DNA from: Coleophoma eucalyptorum
Taxonomy: Eukaryota > Ascomycota > Leotiomycetes > Helotiales > Dermateaceae
Length of the DNA stretch: 64,000 nucleotides
Direction: 5' to 3'
Assembly (NCBI GenBank): GCA_026120035.1
Contig: JALRME010000068.1
Location: 27,576-91,575, forward strand
Shown here: positions 37,515 to 50,109 of the stretch, in pieces
Layout: every line of letters begins with the position of its first letter
Position numbering within the stretch: the stretch's first letter is position 1
Program-made: the position numbers and the translations under genes
The notes under the pieces: generated by a model
What the model was told of the DNA's origin: nothing
Database searches by the model: none
Seen by the model: only the letters and a program-made list of their open reading frames with translations

Positions 37515-40500
37515 ATGGTAAGTGTTGTCAATTCACTATTCTAGACATACGTAACTAATAAATGAATATAGTCTGCATTCACGGCATTGAACATTGAGCC
37601 AGACGACCAAAGCGATGACGAGATTGACAATACCAAAGAATTGCAGGTATGCATAAGTCTTGCTCCGAACTTGACTGTTACTTATAGTCATACGTGTAGA
37701 TTGAGGAGGCACTTAAACTATACCAAGCTGCACTCAAACTCCATTCCCAAGGTCCCCCCGTCTATGCACAAGCTGCCGAAGCATATGCAATTCTGTTCAG
37801 ATCTGAGATTTTCAGGTATCCAGAAAGTGTCACCGAGTTTGCACGAATCGATGAGCAGCCTGAGCTCGAATATACGGAAGCCTCCATTGCCCTAGGCCTT
37901 GATCCTACAATAGATGTCGATGGTGTGCCCAGCACTCTGCCACAGATTCTGTATCTTTCGTACAAAAACCATGGCCAGTTTGTATTGGATTGTGTCAAGT
38001 ATAATCTAAAGAAGAATGGAACAATTGGAGAGGATATCAACATCGAGACTATCGAACCCCAGTGTAAGCTTGCCTTGGACAACTTCGCCCGAGCTCTTGC
38101 CGCAGATGAATCTGATACAGAGCTTTGGCGACGAGCTGCCCGTGTAGGGGCTTTACTTGGTAGCAGAAGCATCGCTCGCTACTGCTTGGAAGCAGCCGTC
38201 GAGGTTGACGACGATCCTACAGTTGCGGAGGTGGATCCCGCGAATATGGAAGAGGGTTTCGCTGGCGAGCAGCTAAAACAGCAACTGGAGCTCTTGTCAG
38301 ATGAGGTCGCCTTGTCACATCCTGTCATGGGACCTTTCAAAAAGCGAAACATGCCATCATACCTCTCAAAATTCATGGACCCTTGCCCTTTCCTCCCAGA
38401 ACCTACGCAAACACTCAACTGTGGTAAACAGGAGCAGGATCGGCTTGATACAGTACACACCCGGACTACTGTGGAGCCTACTGACGCAACTTGGTTGAAC
38501 GTAGGTGCTGAATTGTTCAGTCTCATCGCAGCATCTCCTGGAGGCCCGCCAGCGAATGGTGTCTTGATTAAACTACCGCAAGATAACAGTAGCACCGCGA
38601 ACTCTGTTACCAATGTCTCAGAACCAGTCGATGAGGACCAGATCATGCAGGACAATGAGTCTGCGGAGGATCAAATAATGAAAGATTTAGAAAGAACTGG
38701 CTCAGATGCACCAACACCGGCTACTGGTGAAGCTCCTGGTCCCACAAATACTACGCCCAACGATGGTGATGTGCCCATGGAAGCCCCTGTACAAGAATCA
38801 GAAGTAGCTTCTGGTTCAGACAAACAGCTACAGGAAATCGTGCTACCGACAAGGAAGCGATCTCAATCTGTAGCTGGACTTCGCGATACGCCAGAGGATG
38901 AAAATAATACTCAGAAGAGGAGCAAACGTATAAGGAATCGCGATGCAACAGAAATTGATCCGGCAACTCTACTTGCGGAGCAGCGAAAACCTTACATACA
39001 AGCTGACACTGAGGTCTTCAAATTTGTTGGTGGTATCCTCACCAAGCTAGGCATCGACGACTTGCGCACCTTTGAAGACATGCAAGCCGCGTTCGACCAG
39101 GAATCAGCCTCAAATGAAGCTGATGAAATTTCAAACAAAGCACTGCGTGACTTGCGCGACATTCTTCGAGGGTGGGATGATAGTAAGGCCTCGACATACG
39201 TCAACAGCAACCCAGCGGATGTGCTTGGTTCAGTTGGCGGTGGTTCTGTGAATGCGGGTATCGCAGCATTTCTCGAACATTCAAATTCAGGACCACTGAA
39301 AGTAAACAGTGATCCACCAGCTGCTTTTCCAGCATCCGATGGACTGCAAAATTTCGTCCAACGAGTGACAAAGGAATGGATGCCTTTGCAGGATGTCGTT
39401 TACGAGTGGGTGGATTTTATTCTCAAGACCTATCGTGAAAAGCTGTGGCAAGATGAACTTAAAGTCATCGTTGTTCAGTTAATCTGTTTTGCCGATGCGG
39501 ATATCTTTACACGACTAAAGCTGGAAATTGAGCATCCCAGTATACCTGAGGACGATGATAAAATCATATGGCTTGAAGAGATGGTACAAATACTCTTTGA
39601 GCTCCACCTTGACGTCTACTCCCGCATTACGAACCCAAATAGTATTGTTAACTACGATACTAGGGTGATGACGAAGGAGAGACTTGACAGGTGGGCGGAC
39701 TTTTCGGCAGACGTCATTCGGTCTCGAGAACGTAAGGCCAATGAAGAGATCTCATTAAGATACCTCTGGGCATCTGTCTTCTACGCAACTATGGCTGAAG
39801 GTGTTTCTCGCGAACACAAAGTTCTGTGTTGGTCTGATCTCAAAGCTCTTCTACACGAGTCTAATAGCGCAACAATCGAGCTACAGAACAATGCAGTAAT
39901 GCCCGAAATATCAATAGTTGCCGCAGAACGAGAGGTCAATAGGCTAACCACCATGGACTTTTTCTTCAACCTTTTCCGCACAGATAACTCTGACCCCATG
40001 GCCATTATCGAAACCCTTGAGCCAGTACTGGACCCGGAATCAGCCATGGAACCCAGTGCTGCTGAGGCAGATAACGAACTCGGAAGTCCAGAGCCACAGA
40101 GTGATAGCCATACTACAACACTTCGTGATATGTGGAAGTTTCTGAAAGGCAGCACATCTTTACGACTATTCCTGTGGCAGCGCCTTCGCGAGGCTTATGT
40201 CAGCATCGACTACAATACAAAAGTGTTCTCATGCCATCTCAAGAGTCTTGAGATTATAGTTGCACATCTGCAGCTAGAAGAGCATGTCAATAATTCTGAT
40301 GAAAACCGCCGACACAAATTGTTGGTGTGGTTGAAGGCACTGGATGATTTGCTCGTGAAAGCACTATCCATTGCTCTTAATGATGCCGACCAGTGTTTCG
40401 AGATCATTGATGAGCGGCACATAAAATCTACATGCTCTGCATTAGCTCAGCTTAACAGGATTCTTCATGCCGCATCACTATTTGACGATGAGGTCAAGCT

Positions 40501-43500
40501 CGGTATTATTCAGCTTCCCAGCAAAGCTGCCTTTGGTGAACGAGGTAATTTCACGACTTTCATGAACAAGCTCCGTGAAATGCAAGTTCGAGCATGGGCT
40601 CTGCAGTACACCTTAGTCAAAGAAGGGATGGCTCAGAATAAAGAATTGTTCTCAAGCATAGACACCGAACTTGCCGACTATCTCGCTGTGGTTCATTTTG
40701 CATTTGGACTACGCAAGTTCTGCAAAGCATCCAATAAGATCTTCCTCAAAATGATGAAGGTTGAGATGATACGGATGAAACATGTTGATCGATGGGAAGA
40801 CTATCTTGGACAAGTTCTGTATGATCTTTATGGTATTCGTCTCGGTATCGGCACATATCTCTTAGATGAGCATAGTTGTCCCAATGAACCGCTTGATCGC
40901 CGTACTGCTTTGAACATTGCAGATCAGGTCATCGTTCTAGCAAACAGAATGCCAATGAAGGACCTCTTGAAGCACGAGCTTCGACCAACTATTGAAAAGA
41001 TGCAAGCTGCAATCGGAACAACTAAATCTTCCCCGCAGATGCAGCACAATCTTCGGAACTACACCGAATATCTCAAAACCTCCATTCGCCCTCTACACAT
41101 GTATCAAGCTCTTAGGGGTCAAGTCCAAGTCGACTCTCTACCAGTTGTGAAGCAGGACACTAAACTCGCTGATCAGGGCTGGTTCTTCTTGTTAGGAATG
41201 ATCCACCTGACTAAGTTCCGTCAACAGAAACGTCTCGCGCCTGGAACTCAGCAAGATGACCTTCGGGTGGGCGCTACCTTTATGAGATTACAGCTCCAAT
41301 TTACGGCCGATCATTGGGAGACGTGGTACAGACTAGCGCAATGCTTCGATCTCGAATTAGAGGAAGAGGTTCTATGGAATGCAGACAAAATCAATAGTAA
41401 CTCACGCCAGCTTATTGTCTTGCAGAGGAGCGCGATCCACTGCTACATCATGGCGCTTTCTACCGCCATTAGGATGGCAGATGATAGCTTTGAGACGGCT
41501 GAGAAATTGTCTGAGATGTACCATGACTTCGGCATGCGATTATATGCCTCCTCGCGCGAGCCATTCGAGAATAAAGCTTTCTGGGTCGACGAGTACGAAA
41601 GACATATGAGCGGCCAGTTGGGTATGTATAAGAGAACTGCTCACGATGAGATGGGCAAGTACAAGGTTTGGAAGTATGCCTCGGCTCTTTTCAGAAAGGC
41701 GTTGGTAGACAAGCCAAAAAACTGGATGTAAGTTATTCTCTCTTTAGTGGTAAAGTCATCTCTGATAGGTTACAGGAGCCATTACATGTTAGGAAAGTGC
41801 CAGTGGAAGATGTACTGCAAAGCTCCAGAGGACGACAGAGATCGCAAAAGCCGCCCATCAATGTGGTCGGCACTCAACTCGTTTGTCAAGGCAATTGAAA
41901 CTGTTCCTAAACATAAAGACAGCAGAGCGGAGCCCGTACTTGAACCCCATTACAAATTAATGTCAGCTGTACACAAACTTGTTGCTACCAAAGAGATGGA
42001 TCCACAAGCAGGCGCAGATCTTCTTCAGCAACAACCATTCGCAATCCGGAAAGGCGAGCATGTCGAGATTAAAGATTACGCTGAGTGGGAAAAGTTCATT
42101 CTCGAAAATTTCCGACACATCCGCAATGCTGACAAGTCTCATTGGCACCATCGTATGGTTGCTCGTGTCGCTCGCATCTTGTATGACCCTGATACCAACG
42201 ATTATATACAAGCCACGGCTGCACGTCTGGAGTTCCGTGAATCCATTCTGACCAAAACCATGCATGTTCAAGTCTGGAAGCCAGAAGCAGAGCGGCCAGG
42301 GCGCCATCATGTCTACATGGAACGATATGTGCGTTTTATTGTCAAGATTATGCTTGTACTCAATGACAAAGCTGGGCTAGACGCCCTAGCAAAAAGGGTG
42401 CGAAAACGAGCCGGAGATTACTATCACTTCAATATGGTTTGGCAAGAATGTTGTACTAGCTATCTCAAACTGATTCGCCGCTCCGGAGAGATTCCTAGCA
42501 ATATGGAGGAGATCTTCAAAGGCGTTTCACATGAAGAGTTTGAGATGCTCTCTGATCGACTCAACACATGGCTCGCAGATCCGAACATGTCGCATCCAGC
42601 TTTAGATGCTTTACGCGAGATTATAGAGCTTAAGAAGCTGAATCAGAACCTGATGAAAGGGGTCCTTATTGACGATGCAATAAACGATTCTTATGCTGTG
42701 TTATACTCGCAAGTCGCTAAAACACTTCCTGGGTCCGAAGCCGAAACCCCTGCCATTCCACAATTAGATGGCGAGGCAGCACCACCTAAGGCCCAAGGAC
42801 CCATGAGCCTCAACAACCTACTTATGGATTCTGACACATCTCGCGCCAGCTTACCAGGGCTTCCGCCCCCATCAACGGGGTTGCCTGGTGAAGTTGGTTC
42901 AGTAGCATCTAGTGCTGAACAGTCTGCTCGGCCTAAAAGATCCAATTTACGACGAACGGATATCATTAAGAAGGCAGAATCTGTTGTTGCAAAAGCAGCA
43001 GAAGTTCCCAGAGTAGCTCAAGCTAATTCGCGATCCCGGCGTTCCTCACAGCCATCTGTTGCCGTGGATTCTAATTCAAACAACGACGGGACGCCTCCAA
43101 GCCAGTCGGCGAATGGTGCAGCTTCAGCGCCTGCGCTGCGATCAGCTGCGGTATCAGAGCTCCAAAACGAGGCAGAGACTATGAAAGATGACAGCTCGCC
43201 ACCAGGCAGTGTTCACGATAGTGCGGATGACGAAAGCGACCTATCTGATGTCCCTGATATGGACGATGTTGAGGAGGCAATGGTGTTCCCCACCCTGGTC
43301 AGAAAGCCGACTTCAGTAGAGAGCAGCGACGAAGAAGAGGAAGAGGACGAGGAGGGCGAAGAAGCGGAAGAAGAGGAGGGCGAAGATCATGAAGATCATG
43401 AGATGGAGGAGGACGAGGATGGCGGGGATGACGGGGGAAATGGGGAGGGCGATGACGGGGAAGGCGAGGAGGGCGAAGACGAAGATGAGAAAATGGAAGA

Positions 43501-43504
43501 ATGA
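37515..43504 (+). CDS. HIR complex subunit Hir3 (CABIN1 homologue)
   Basis: Very large nuclear scaffold protein of the HIR histone chaperone, which deposits H3–H4 independently of replication and represses histone genes. 1944 aa from exons 37515–37517, 37572–37646, 37700–41727 and 41776–43504. The first coding exon is the ATG alone; the next reads SAFTALNIEPDDQ, the conserved N-terminus of fungal Hir3. TPR-like repeats start at once with IEEALKLYQAALKLHSQGPP and continue (SDTELWRRAARVGALLGS). The last splice gives PKNWM–SHYMLGKCQWKMY, the best conserved Hir3/CABIN1 block. A disordered Ser/Asp-rich region (about 240–360) includes a basic KKR-type signal. The C-terminal 80 residues are almost wholly Glu/Asp/Gly, suited to histone contact. 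Confidence 0.92.
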
Positions 43505-45097
43505 TCTTGGTAATGGGTAAGAGTAGCTTGGGTGTCAGCAATTTCAATGGCAGCTGGAGTTGAGGATATACCCGTGTAGAATATAATAGGATGTATAGAA
43601 GAAGCATGGACATCTTTTTATAAGATGCTGGAATACAGTGTTTACTAAATTCGAGCTCCTGGGCATGTTTAGTGTAGCTGGGTTGCAGCTATATCGTACG
43701 GTCTCAGTCCGGCTGTGCATCGTGCTTGCCTATAAGTAAAGTCCAGCATTGTTAGCAGTCCCCCACTCATGAAAATATTGCTACATGAAAGTTCTTTATA
43801 TCTGTTCCATCTTTAGTCCGATCGATCCAATTTAAAAGCAAACTCGCATGTTCTAGGAAGCTTGACAGTGAAATGCCATTCCCTCCCTTCTTCAAACCAT
43901 CAATCCCTCTCGAAAGTGCGAAGCGTCACACCACCTACAATGTGTGGTTCTACGACGATGATTTATAAAGCCTCCAGCTATTAGAACAGAAGAATATATT
44001 CCCAAGCAATTAGTTCCTGGGATCTGCTATACTATGGCTCGAATTATATGGACGGAAAACTTGACGATCCTCGAATATTCCACCTAGGAATCCATCCGCT
44101 CTGTCACAATTCGCGAATTTTCCCGGTATTACAGTCCGTTTGTTGGTGGTGTTGAAGTTGAAAGATGAAATGATCAGTGTAGGCTTTACTTAGGCTTGGA
44201 TTCACAGGTTCTTGCAGCACATTTCCACATATTGCTCTGCGATCGATGAGAGACCACTGCCTCATGCATTTGAAGGTTGTTTTGGTATTTACTCGCCATA
44301 TTGTAGTCTTGACATTTTCTTACATAACTCAAGAACCTTCTCCAGAGATGATTTGACTCTGTCTACGGTACTTGACACCACTAACAATAATATTGCTTAG
44401 ACTAACTAGGTTATAAGATCATATGGATGAAAAGTCTCAGGTTATTGAAGGTCACAACATTGGCATTTTGCTACCTTTTTGGCGCAATTTACATGACTAT
44501 ACCATACTCGCACTGACAAGGAATTCTGGAGAAATGTGGATAATAAACGTGAAACATTAAGATATCTCAGAGACTTTACTCTGAGGAAGAGTCATCGCTG
44601 GCTACTAGTTTACTATGTGTTTGAGTTTGTGTTTGGAGGTAGAAATGCGAAAATTTTGGTGGCACGGGAATATTTCATAAACGACGAAGTGGAAGGGAGC
44701 CGGGGATGACGACGACATGGTTGCGCAGCGACAGCGAGGTCAAGCGAGACGATAAGGAAGTGTATAAGGCGACAGTAAGGTTGTGAGGCGACATGTTGGT
44801 TCAAGGGGTTGTTGTAGCGAGAAACTAGAGTAAAGAGTCGGTAGGTATTTCAAGACACTTAGCGGGTTTGAGCGACAAGAAGTTGGAAGGTGGTGAGGCA
44901 GACAACGACGGCAAGGTATCGCTGGCAGGATGGGTCGCCGGTGAGGTCAACTATATGGAGCAATAGCAATGAGGTACAATGATAACAGGATACAGAACAC
45001 CAGAAGCATGAGGAAGGAAGGGGTGTCATGGAGTCAATTTACAACCAAGATCGAAAGCATCAGTATGACCAAGTCATCAAGTTCAAAACACCATTGA
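43505..45097. other. gene-poor stretch downstream of Hir3
   Basis: 1.6 kb with the Hir3 3' flank at the left and otherwise AT-rich sequence. Short open frames at 44212–44400 and 44613–44804 have no recognisable features. Confidence 0.45.
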
Positions 45098-45454
45098 TTA
45101 TTTATTATATACAAGAAGGTACTCTTCTTCGCCCCATATACTCAAGGAGTATATGGGTTTCCAGCTGACACCGCGTGGAGGTAAGAGTATATTGTCAGCC
45201 TTCCTCCCATCCCATCCAACTCCCATGGGCTCGCCGAGGTCAACGGCGAGGTACCACGAGAGCCCATTTTCAACGTCGTAAATCCTCCCATCCCGTCCAA
45301 CTCCCATGGGCTCGCCGAGGTCAACGGCGAGGTACCATGAGAGCCCATTTTCAACGTCGTAAATCCTCCCATCCCGTCCAACTCCCATGGGCACGCCGAA
45401 GTTAACAACATGGTACCATGAGAGTCCATTACTCCCTAAAAAAACAAAATCCAT
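45098..45454 (-). CDS. tandem-repeat ORF, possible last exon of an unknown gene
   Basis: Open frame of about 118 codons built from three copies of a 27-residue repeat with core ENGLSWYLAVDLGEPMGVG (first copy NGLSWYHVVNFGVPMGVG), followed by a non-repeat tail ending in EEEYLLVYNK. The repeat unit is 81 bp, so copy-number change keeps the frame. A second minus-strand frame ending near 45660 contains MVSLCINLRPFPALLLFLSL (from about 45950), which looks like a signal peptide, so a spliced secreted protein is possible. I could not define the joining intron because a minisatellite lies between. No family is recognised. It may equally be a non-coding minisatellite that happens to be open. Confidence 0.25.
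   Translation of the reverse strand: MDFVFLGSNGLSWYHVVNFGVPMGVGRDGRIYDVENGLSWYLAVDLGEPMGVGRDGRIYDVENGLSWYLAVDLGEPMGVGWDGRKADNILLPPRGVSWKPIYSLSIWGEEEYLLVYNK
45202..45431. repeat. 81-bp tandem repeat, about 2.8 copies
   Basis: Units start at 45202, 45283 and 45364, each beginning TCCTCCCATCCC. Copies 1 and 2 differ at only a few bases, and copy 3 diverges after CCCATGGGC and stops near 45431. The period is a multiple of three and the array is open in one minus-strand frame. Confidence 0.9.
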
Positions 45455-45531
45455 TGAAGGATGGCCCAAACGCTGTGAGTGTGTCCGAAGACCACTCTGA
45501 AAGCAAACGCTAAAAGGTCCAACGCTCGACC

Positions 45532-45668
45532 AAAAATCCCCAAGAACACAGGATCAGCTGCAAGAAAATCCCCAAAAACATAGGATCAGCCGCATGAAAA
45601 AGCCCCAAAAGCACAGGCTCAGCCGCATGAAAAAAAGCCCCAAAAACACAGGCTCAGCCGCAAGAAAA
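45532..45668. repeat. minisatellite, about four 32–35 bp units
   Basis: Four imperfect units with cores near 45538, 45570, 45603 and 45638. Each has CCCCAA, then ACACAGG or ACATAGG, then CTCAGCCGCA or ATCAGCTGCA, followed by an A-rich spacer of varying length. The unit is unrelated to the 81-bp repeat 100 bp away. Confidence 0.85.
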
Positions 45669-48600
45669 TGTCGTAGATTGTCGTTAAGATCGTTCTGCCA
45701 TCGACATTTTCAGTCGATACTCCGGAGGTGGTCGTCTGCAACCACAAGGGTTGCAGAGCTTGACCATAAAGCGGTTGAGGTAGGTGAAAATGTTCTTCAT
45801 TGTGTTGGTGTTGGTGTTGGCGTTGCAGTTGCTGTTGTTGTCGTTGGTGCAATGTGTCGAGGCGAAAGTAGCAGTCGAGATAATAGAAAAGAGAGAGAAA
45901 GAGCAGAAGGGCAGGAAAAGGCCTCAAATTTATACACAGGGACACCATTAGACTGACAGTAGTTTGATCACTAGAAAGTAGTGCATGATGTATGTAATGA
46001 TATAGCACGCAAATCTAGGAGTATTCCGGTTTGCTCTGCTAGCACTTCAGCAGGCTTTTCACGTTTATAGTATACCATAATTGCCTCGGATATCTCCAGT
46101 AATACCAAGTGGTGGGCCCTGTATAAGTGGAATTGGTTCAGTTATTGAATCTTGCATTCTGGTTTCTATCCTCTATAGAGTGAAAGTGCTCAGAAGTATC
46201 AAGCAATCCATCTGAACAGTTAGAATTACCCAGAGAATTTTAGAAATCCATTCACTGCGGTATGGATTTATCCAGATGCATGTGGTGATTTTCTAATGAA
46301 TGTAGTAACTGAAATTTCCTAAATACAAGAGCGATATGTTGTAATTCCTGCAACATGATCAGTGATTTCACTTTCATGAATTGAGTTCCTGAATGCTATT
46401 AGCATTTGTTTTATGGGTAGATCCGCCGCGGTACGGGCCATCAGTTCAGGACGTTACGAAGGACTACGCACGCTAAGAGGCGCGTACTATTTAAGGCAAG
46501 ACTTAGTACCTCAACTTCCTCAGGGGAAAAATTCACATGTGATGCTCTCTAGGTACCTGGGCAGATTATGATTACAAAAGGATTAAGTGTGGCTGGTATT
46601 GTGATGTCCGTCTCGCTCAGAGCGAGATAGACATACTTTGTCTAGACTCCGTAGCAATTTTGATTGTACAAGCTCACATACTGGGAGGTCATTCTCTATT
46701 ATGCCATGAAATTTACGTGTTCGGGCTGCTTGGTAGAGGGATTGGGAAATACCTCTGGTCTTTAGAACGAAGGCAGATGCCCGACCATAAGTGAAATAAT
46801 TGAGAAGGTCGGGCTTTTGCGAGGAGAGTTGACCATGTGACGTGAAAATAAATAGGCTATATTATATGAAGGATAACAGCGAGTCACTATGAAAGCGACT
46901 ACGGCAGGAGCAATCTGGCAAGATTTTCAAGCACTTAACCATTGTGGCGAACTAGGTGGTTGCACAGAACGGCACTCATCTTGTAACACTGGAACAGTTT
47001 CTCATTCAGTACGCCAAGGTTGGTTTTCGTAGCCAGTTGTAAATTTTTAACCAGATTTTCAGCAATGCTGTCTTGTCAGTCGAAGCTCCCTCTGTAGCAT
47101 TCGGAATCACGATGTAAAAAATGTCTCGCTTGATAGGTTCGCGCTGCCAATGAAGAATAAAGTCAAGCGAGCTGCTATGGTTGACAACGTCTCGCTTCAA
47201 GAACAACGGTTCGCTGTTAGGCTCTTCAACCGCTTAGCTAGGGCAGGAACAACCAACAGAGAGAGCAGTCGATCCTTGTGCCCTAAATACCAAGATCTTG
47301 TCTTGAGTAATCGTGCATCTGGTTTATCCTTTGTGAGATAACACTTGAGCAATTATCGCAGTTCAAACCCCTCTAATTGTATATCAAAACCATACACTCT
47401 AGACAGTCTTCACGAGAAGGACGTGTTCTCTTGCTCAATCAATGGCATTCAATCTCCGACGAGATATTTAAAATTTTAGAAGAGGTCTCGCAGCTATGAG
47501 TCCTTTCCCACATGGTTTCCGCTACTCTCCGTATTTGAAGCATATTACTTCTGCGCTGTGTACTTGATAGCCAGATCAAGGTTTTTTTGTCTGGGGACAG
47601 GCTCGAAGGGTGCTCCACCATGAATTTGGCCAGTGGCATGGTGACATGTAGCCTTCAGATAGTCTTTCATAAAAACAAGAGCAAGTGAGTTCTACAAAGA
47701 AGCTGACATGTGAAAATGCACTTATCGTGCTTGCTATGACTAACTACTTAGGCGGGCTTCAAAGTCTCAACGAGCTAACTTTTCAGCGCAATCACTCGCC
47801 TGCAAGTCTCTGGCATCGTCGGGTTTTAGGGCCACCCTTCCTTGACACTTGTCGAGTCTACGGTCCTAATCATAAGATTGTGTCTGCATTGAAAGCATAA
47901 CAAGACCAAGGTTAGAGCGACTTAGCCAATAAGTTTTCGCTGTCACCAGACCGTGTTTGCATTGCAAGCAAATGACGCACAAGATGCTGAGCCCACACCA
48001 AGGAGTACGCTAACTTTTCAAACTTCTCGCACTTTTTCTCCCCATTCAGTTTCATCAACAAAATTTAGTGTGGGAAGGAGCAGAGTGGTTGGTATGGGAT
48101 GTTTTCTTCGGAAATGAAGACGGACAATGTAATGTGTAGAGCAATAATAGATCGTCACGACGTTATCTTTGACCCCTGTGGCTGTGTGGACCTTCTCGAA
48201 TAAATCTTTCTGCGATGAACTATGCCCCTGCGGCCTTGTGGACCTTCTCGAATAAACCTTTCTGCAGTAAACTGTGCCCTTGCGATACAGAGCTACATCC
48301 TTGTATGGAGCAGACTATGTAGCAGTATACAATTCATAAGGATGGACCAGACTGTTGAAATAACATCGTTTCAATCCCTCACATGGTTTTGGTGATTGAC
48401 AATGTCAACGCAACAATTATCTAGCTTGATTTAAGCTTGGAACGAAGAAAAAAGCACAGAAATTGCTGAGATTTCGAAGAGTTGTGCATCTTCGGTCCAG
48501 ACTCAGGTATTTCTCAATCATAGTATATCGTCGCGATTTCATAGTCAGGGACAAGTCAACGTCTAAGAAACGGGGTAAAGTGAGAGCGTGAAGAAAACAG

Positions 48601-48674
48601 CTTGAATTCCACATTGATATTGGGTATTCATCTCATAACGCCTGCCCGATGCAACGACATCAAAATCCACCCCT
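45669..48674. other. gene-poor region with degraded coding-like remnants
   Basis: Three kilobases without an intact gene. Minus-strand open fragments at 47006–47206 (with a stretch reading RDIFYIVIPNATEGASTDKT) and 47439–47639, and a fragment at 48417–48614, have protein-like composition but are separated by stops and shifts. They could be remains of one broken gene, possibly a large NTPase or repeat-type protein, but I cannot name a family. The rest is AT-rich. Confidence 0.35.
48185..48288. repeat. 52-bp tandem duplication
   Basis: Two adjacent copies (48185–48236, 48237–48288), each starting TGTGGACCTTCTCGAATAAA and continuing CTTTCTGC, with few substitutions. No terminal inverted repeats, so it is a simple tandem duplication. 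Confidence 0.85.
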
Positions 48675-49249
48675 TTATTCACGCTGTAATACTACCACTA
48701 AGCCCATTATTCCAAGCATCACTGTCTTGAGCCACGGATGTTCGCTCAAGAGAATCGTAACGTAGCCAACAAAAGGTATGTACCCTACAACACTACCGAT
48801 GATATCCTTCCTTTCAATATAATCCTGACCTCGTGCATACAGTTCGGTATCATCCGCCACATTATTGTCACCCTTTGTTAAGAGCTTTGCCTCGTCCCTG
48901 TACAATATTGTCAGCATTCCGTCCTTTGTGCTGTAACCAGATTCCAAGCTTACCCAGTCCCGAACTTCCTGACCAGTCTGTGTACGATAGGAATATCTTT
49001 CCCCTTCACATTATAAACCACAATCTCTCCAACCTTTGTCTCCTCCAAGAAATTCCTGTTCCACAGAAATAGTAGATCCCCGCGTTGAAATGCTGGTTCC
49101 ATGGACCCAGACAGGACCACCACGATTGGCGAAGGGGAATCGGAGATGACGGAGAGTCCTTTCCACATCATGAATGCCGTCGAGAGGATCAGACCGAAGT
49201 TGAGCAGTTGCGCGGCTGCCTGCCGTGGGTTCTGAAGTGCGGAGAGCAT
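48675..49249 (-). CDS. SEC11: signal peptidase complex catalytic subunit Sec11
   Basis: Endoplasmic-reticulum signal peptidase, which removes signal peptides from secreted and membrane proteins. 172 aa, exons 49249–48954 and 48897–48675 with a 56 bp intron. An N-terminal membrane helix (about 14–35) precedes the catalytic Ser49 in [11 protein letters not shown]. The catalytic His90 lies in PIVHR, and the acidic residues fall in GDNNVADD (Asp109, Asp114/115), near the splice point. [13 protein letters not shown] and the C-terminal hydrophobic segment are normal for Sec11. ATG 49249 was chosen over an in-frame upstream extension because [20 protein letters not shown] is the conserved start. Confidence 0.95.
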
Positions 49250-50109
49250 AGCTATGGAGCTGGAGGGTAGCTTTGGGATACAGCCTCGAGAGAAAGCACA
49301 AGCTTTGATGTCTGCCTTTTGGGTCTGTCGTTGGTTGAAAAGCCGGGGAAACACCAGGCCAAGACCGCTCGAGCTGTATTATGAACCTTCAAAAGAAGAG
49401 TTCGTGTTGTGGATGCTTGCTGGCGTATCGCAAATAGCGACGTTGCTTTCAATTGAGGACACTTAGTTTCGAAGATTCGTTTATGCAATCTTATGCAGCA
49501 CTTATGCACAGTCGAGCATTCCTTTGTGCAGCACAAAATCATCCCCCAAAACACACCACTTCTTAAATGTTCAGGACTTAGATGTTGAATTTAATTCGAA
49601 CAGAAGGGATGAAGTTGACTTTATGTCTGTTGGAAACCCCAGCTCTACTTTATCTTTAACTATACTGCTGTTTCCCCAAAATTCTGTCGACTCAAGTCGA
49701 ACTCATCTTCCTAAGCTCTTAAAGGCGAGCACTGAGCCATAGTAAGATCATGCAAGATTCTAGGTTTGTTCAAATGGCTCAATTTTCTTCGAAACATATT
49801 CGGATACTTTAGATTCTATCTAAATTGCCATGTTGTTAGCTGTACCATATCTAGCGTGTTATGCTTGCCTACTGGCTGGCTGCTCTTTCCTCTACAGCAC
49901 AGGGAACATACCCATCTGTTTAGGTTGTGCTTCTTCATTCCTTCTTAAGTTCTTCCTGGATTCATCTTCTATACGAATAAACATCAACATTAGGTATTTT
50001 AAACCACCAATTCAATTCCATCCTTATACGATTGATCCAGTCATTGTTTGTCGAGCCGCCTTGCTCGCAAGCACTTCTTGTACTATCCATTGCCAATCCT
50101 CCAGCCACC
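49250..50109. other. divergent intergenic region
   Basis: 0.86 kb between Sec11 and the FAR-17a/AIG1-like gene. The sequence just before 50110 is C/T-rich and ends CAGCCACC before the ATG, a good start context. No other feature is seen. Confidence 0.5.

Noticed and set aside
45202..45668. Repeat arrays as a CRISPR
   Set aside because: Units are contiguous with no unique spacers, the two arrays are unrelated, and the genome is eukaryotic.
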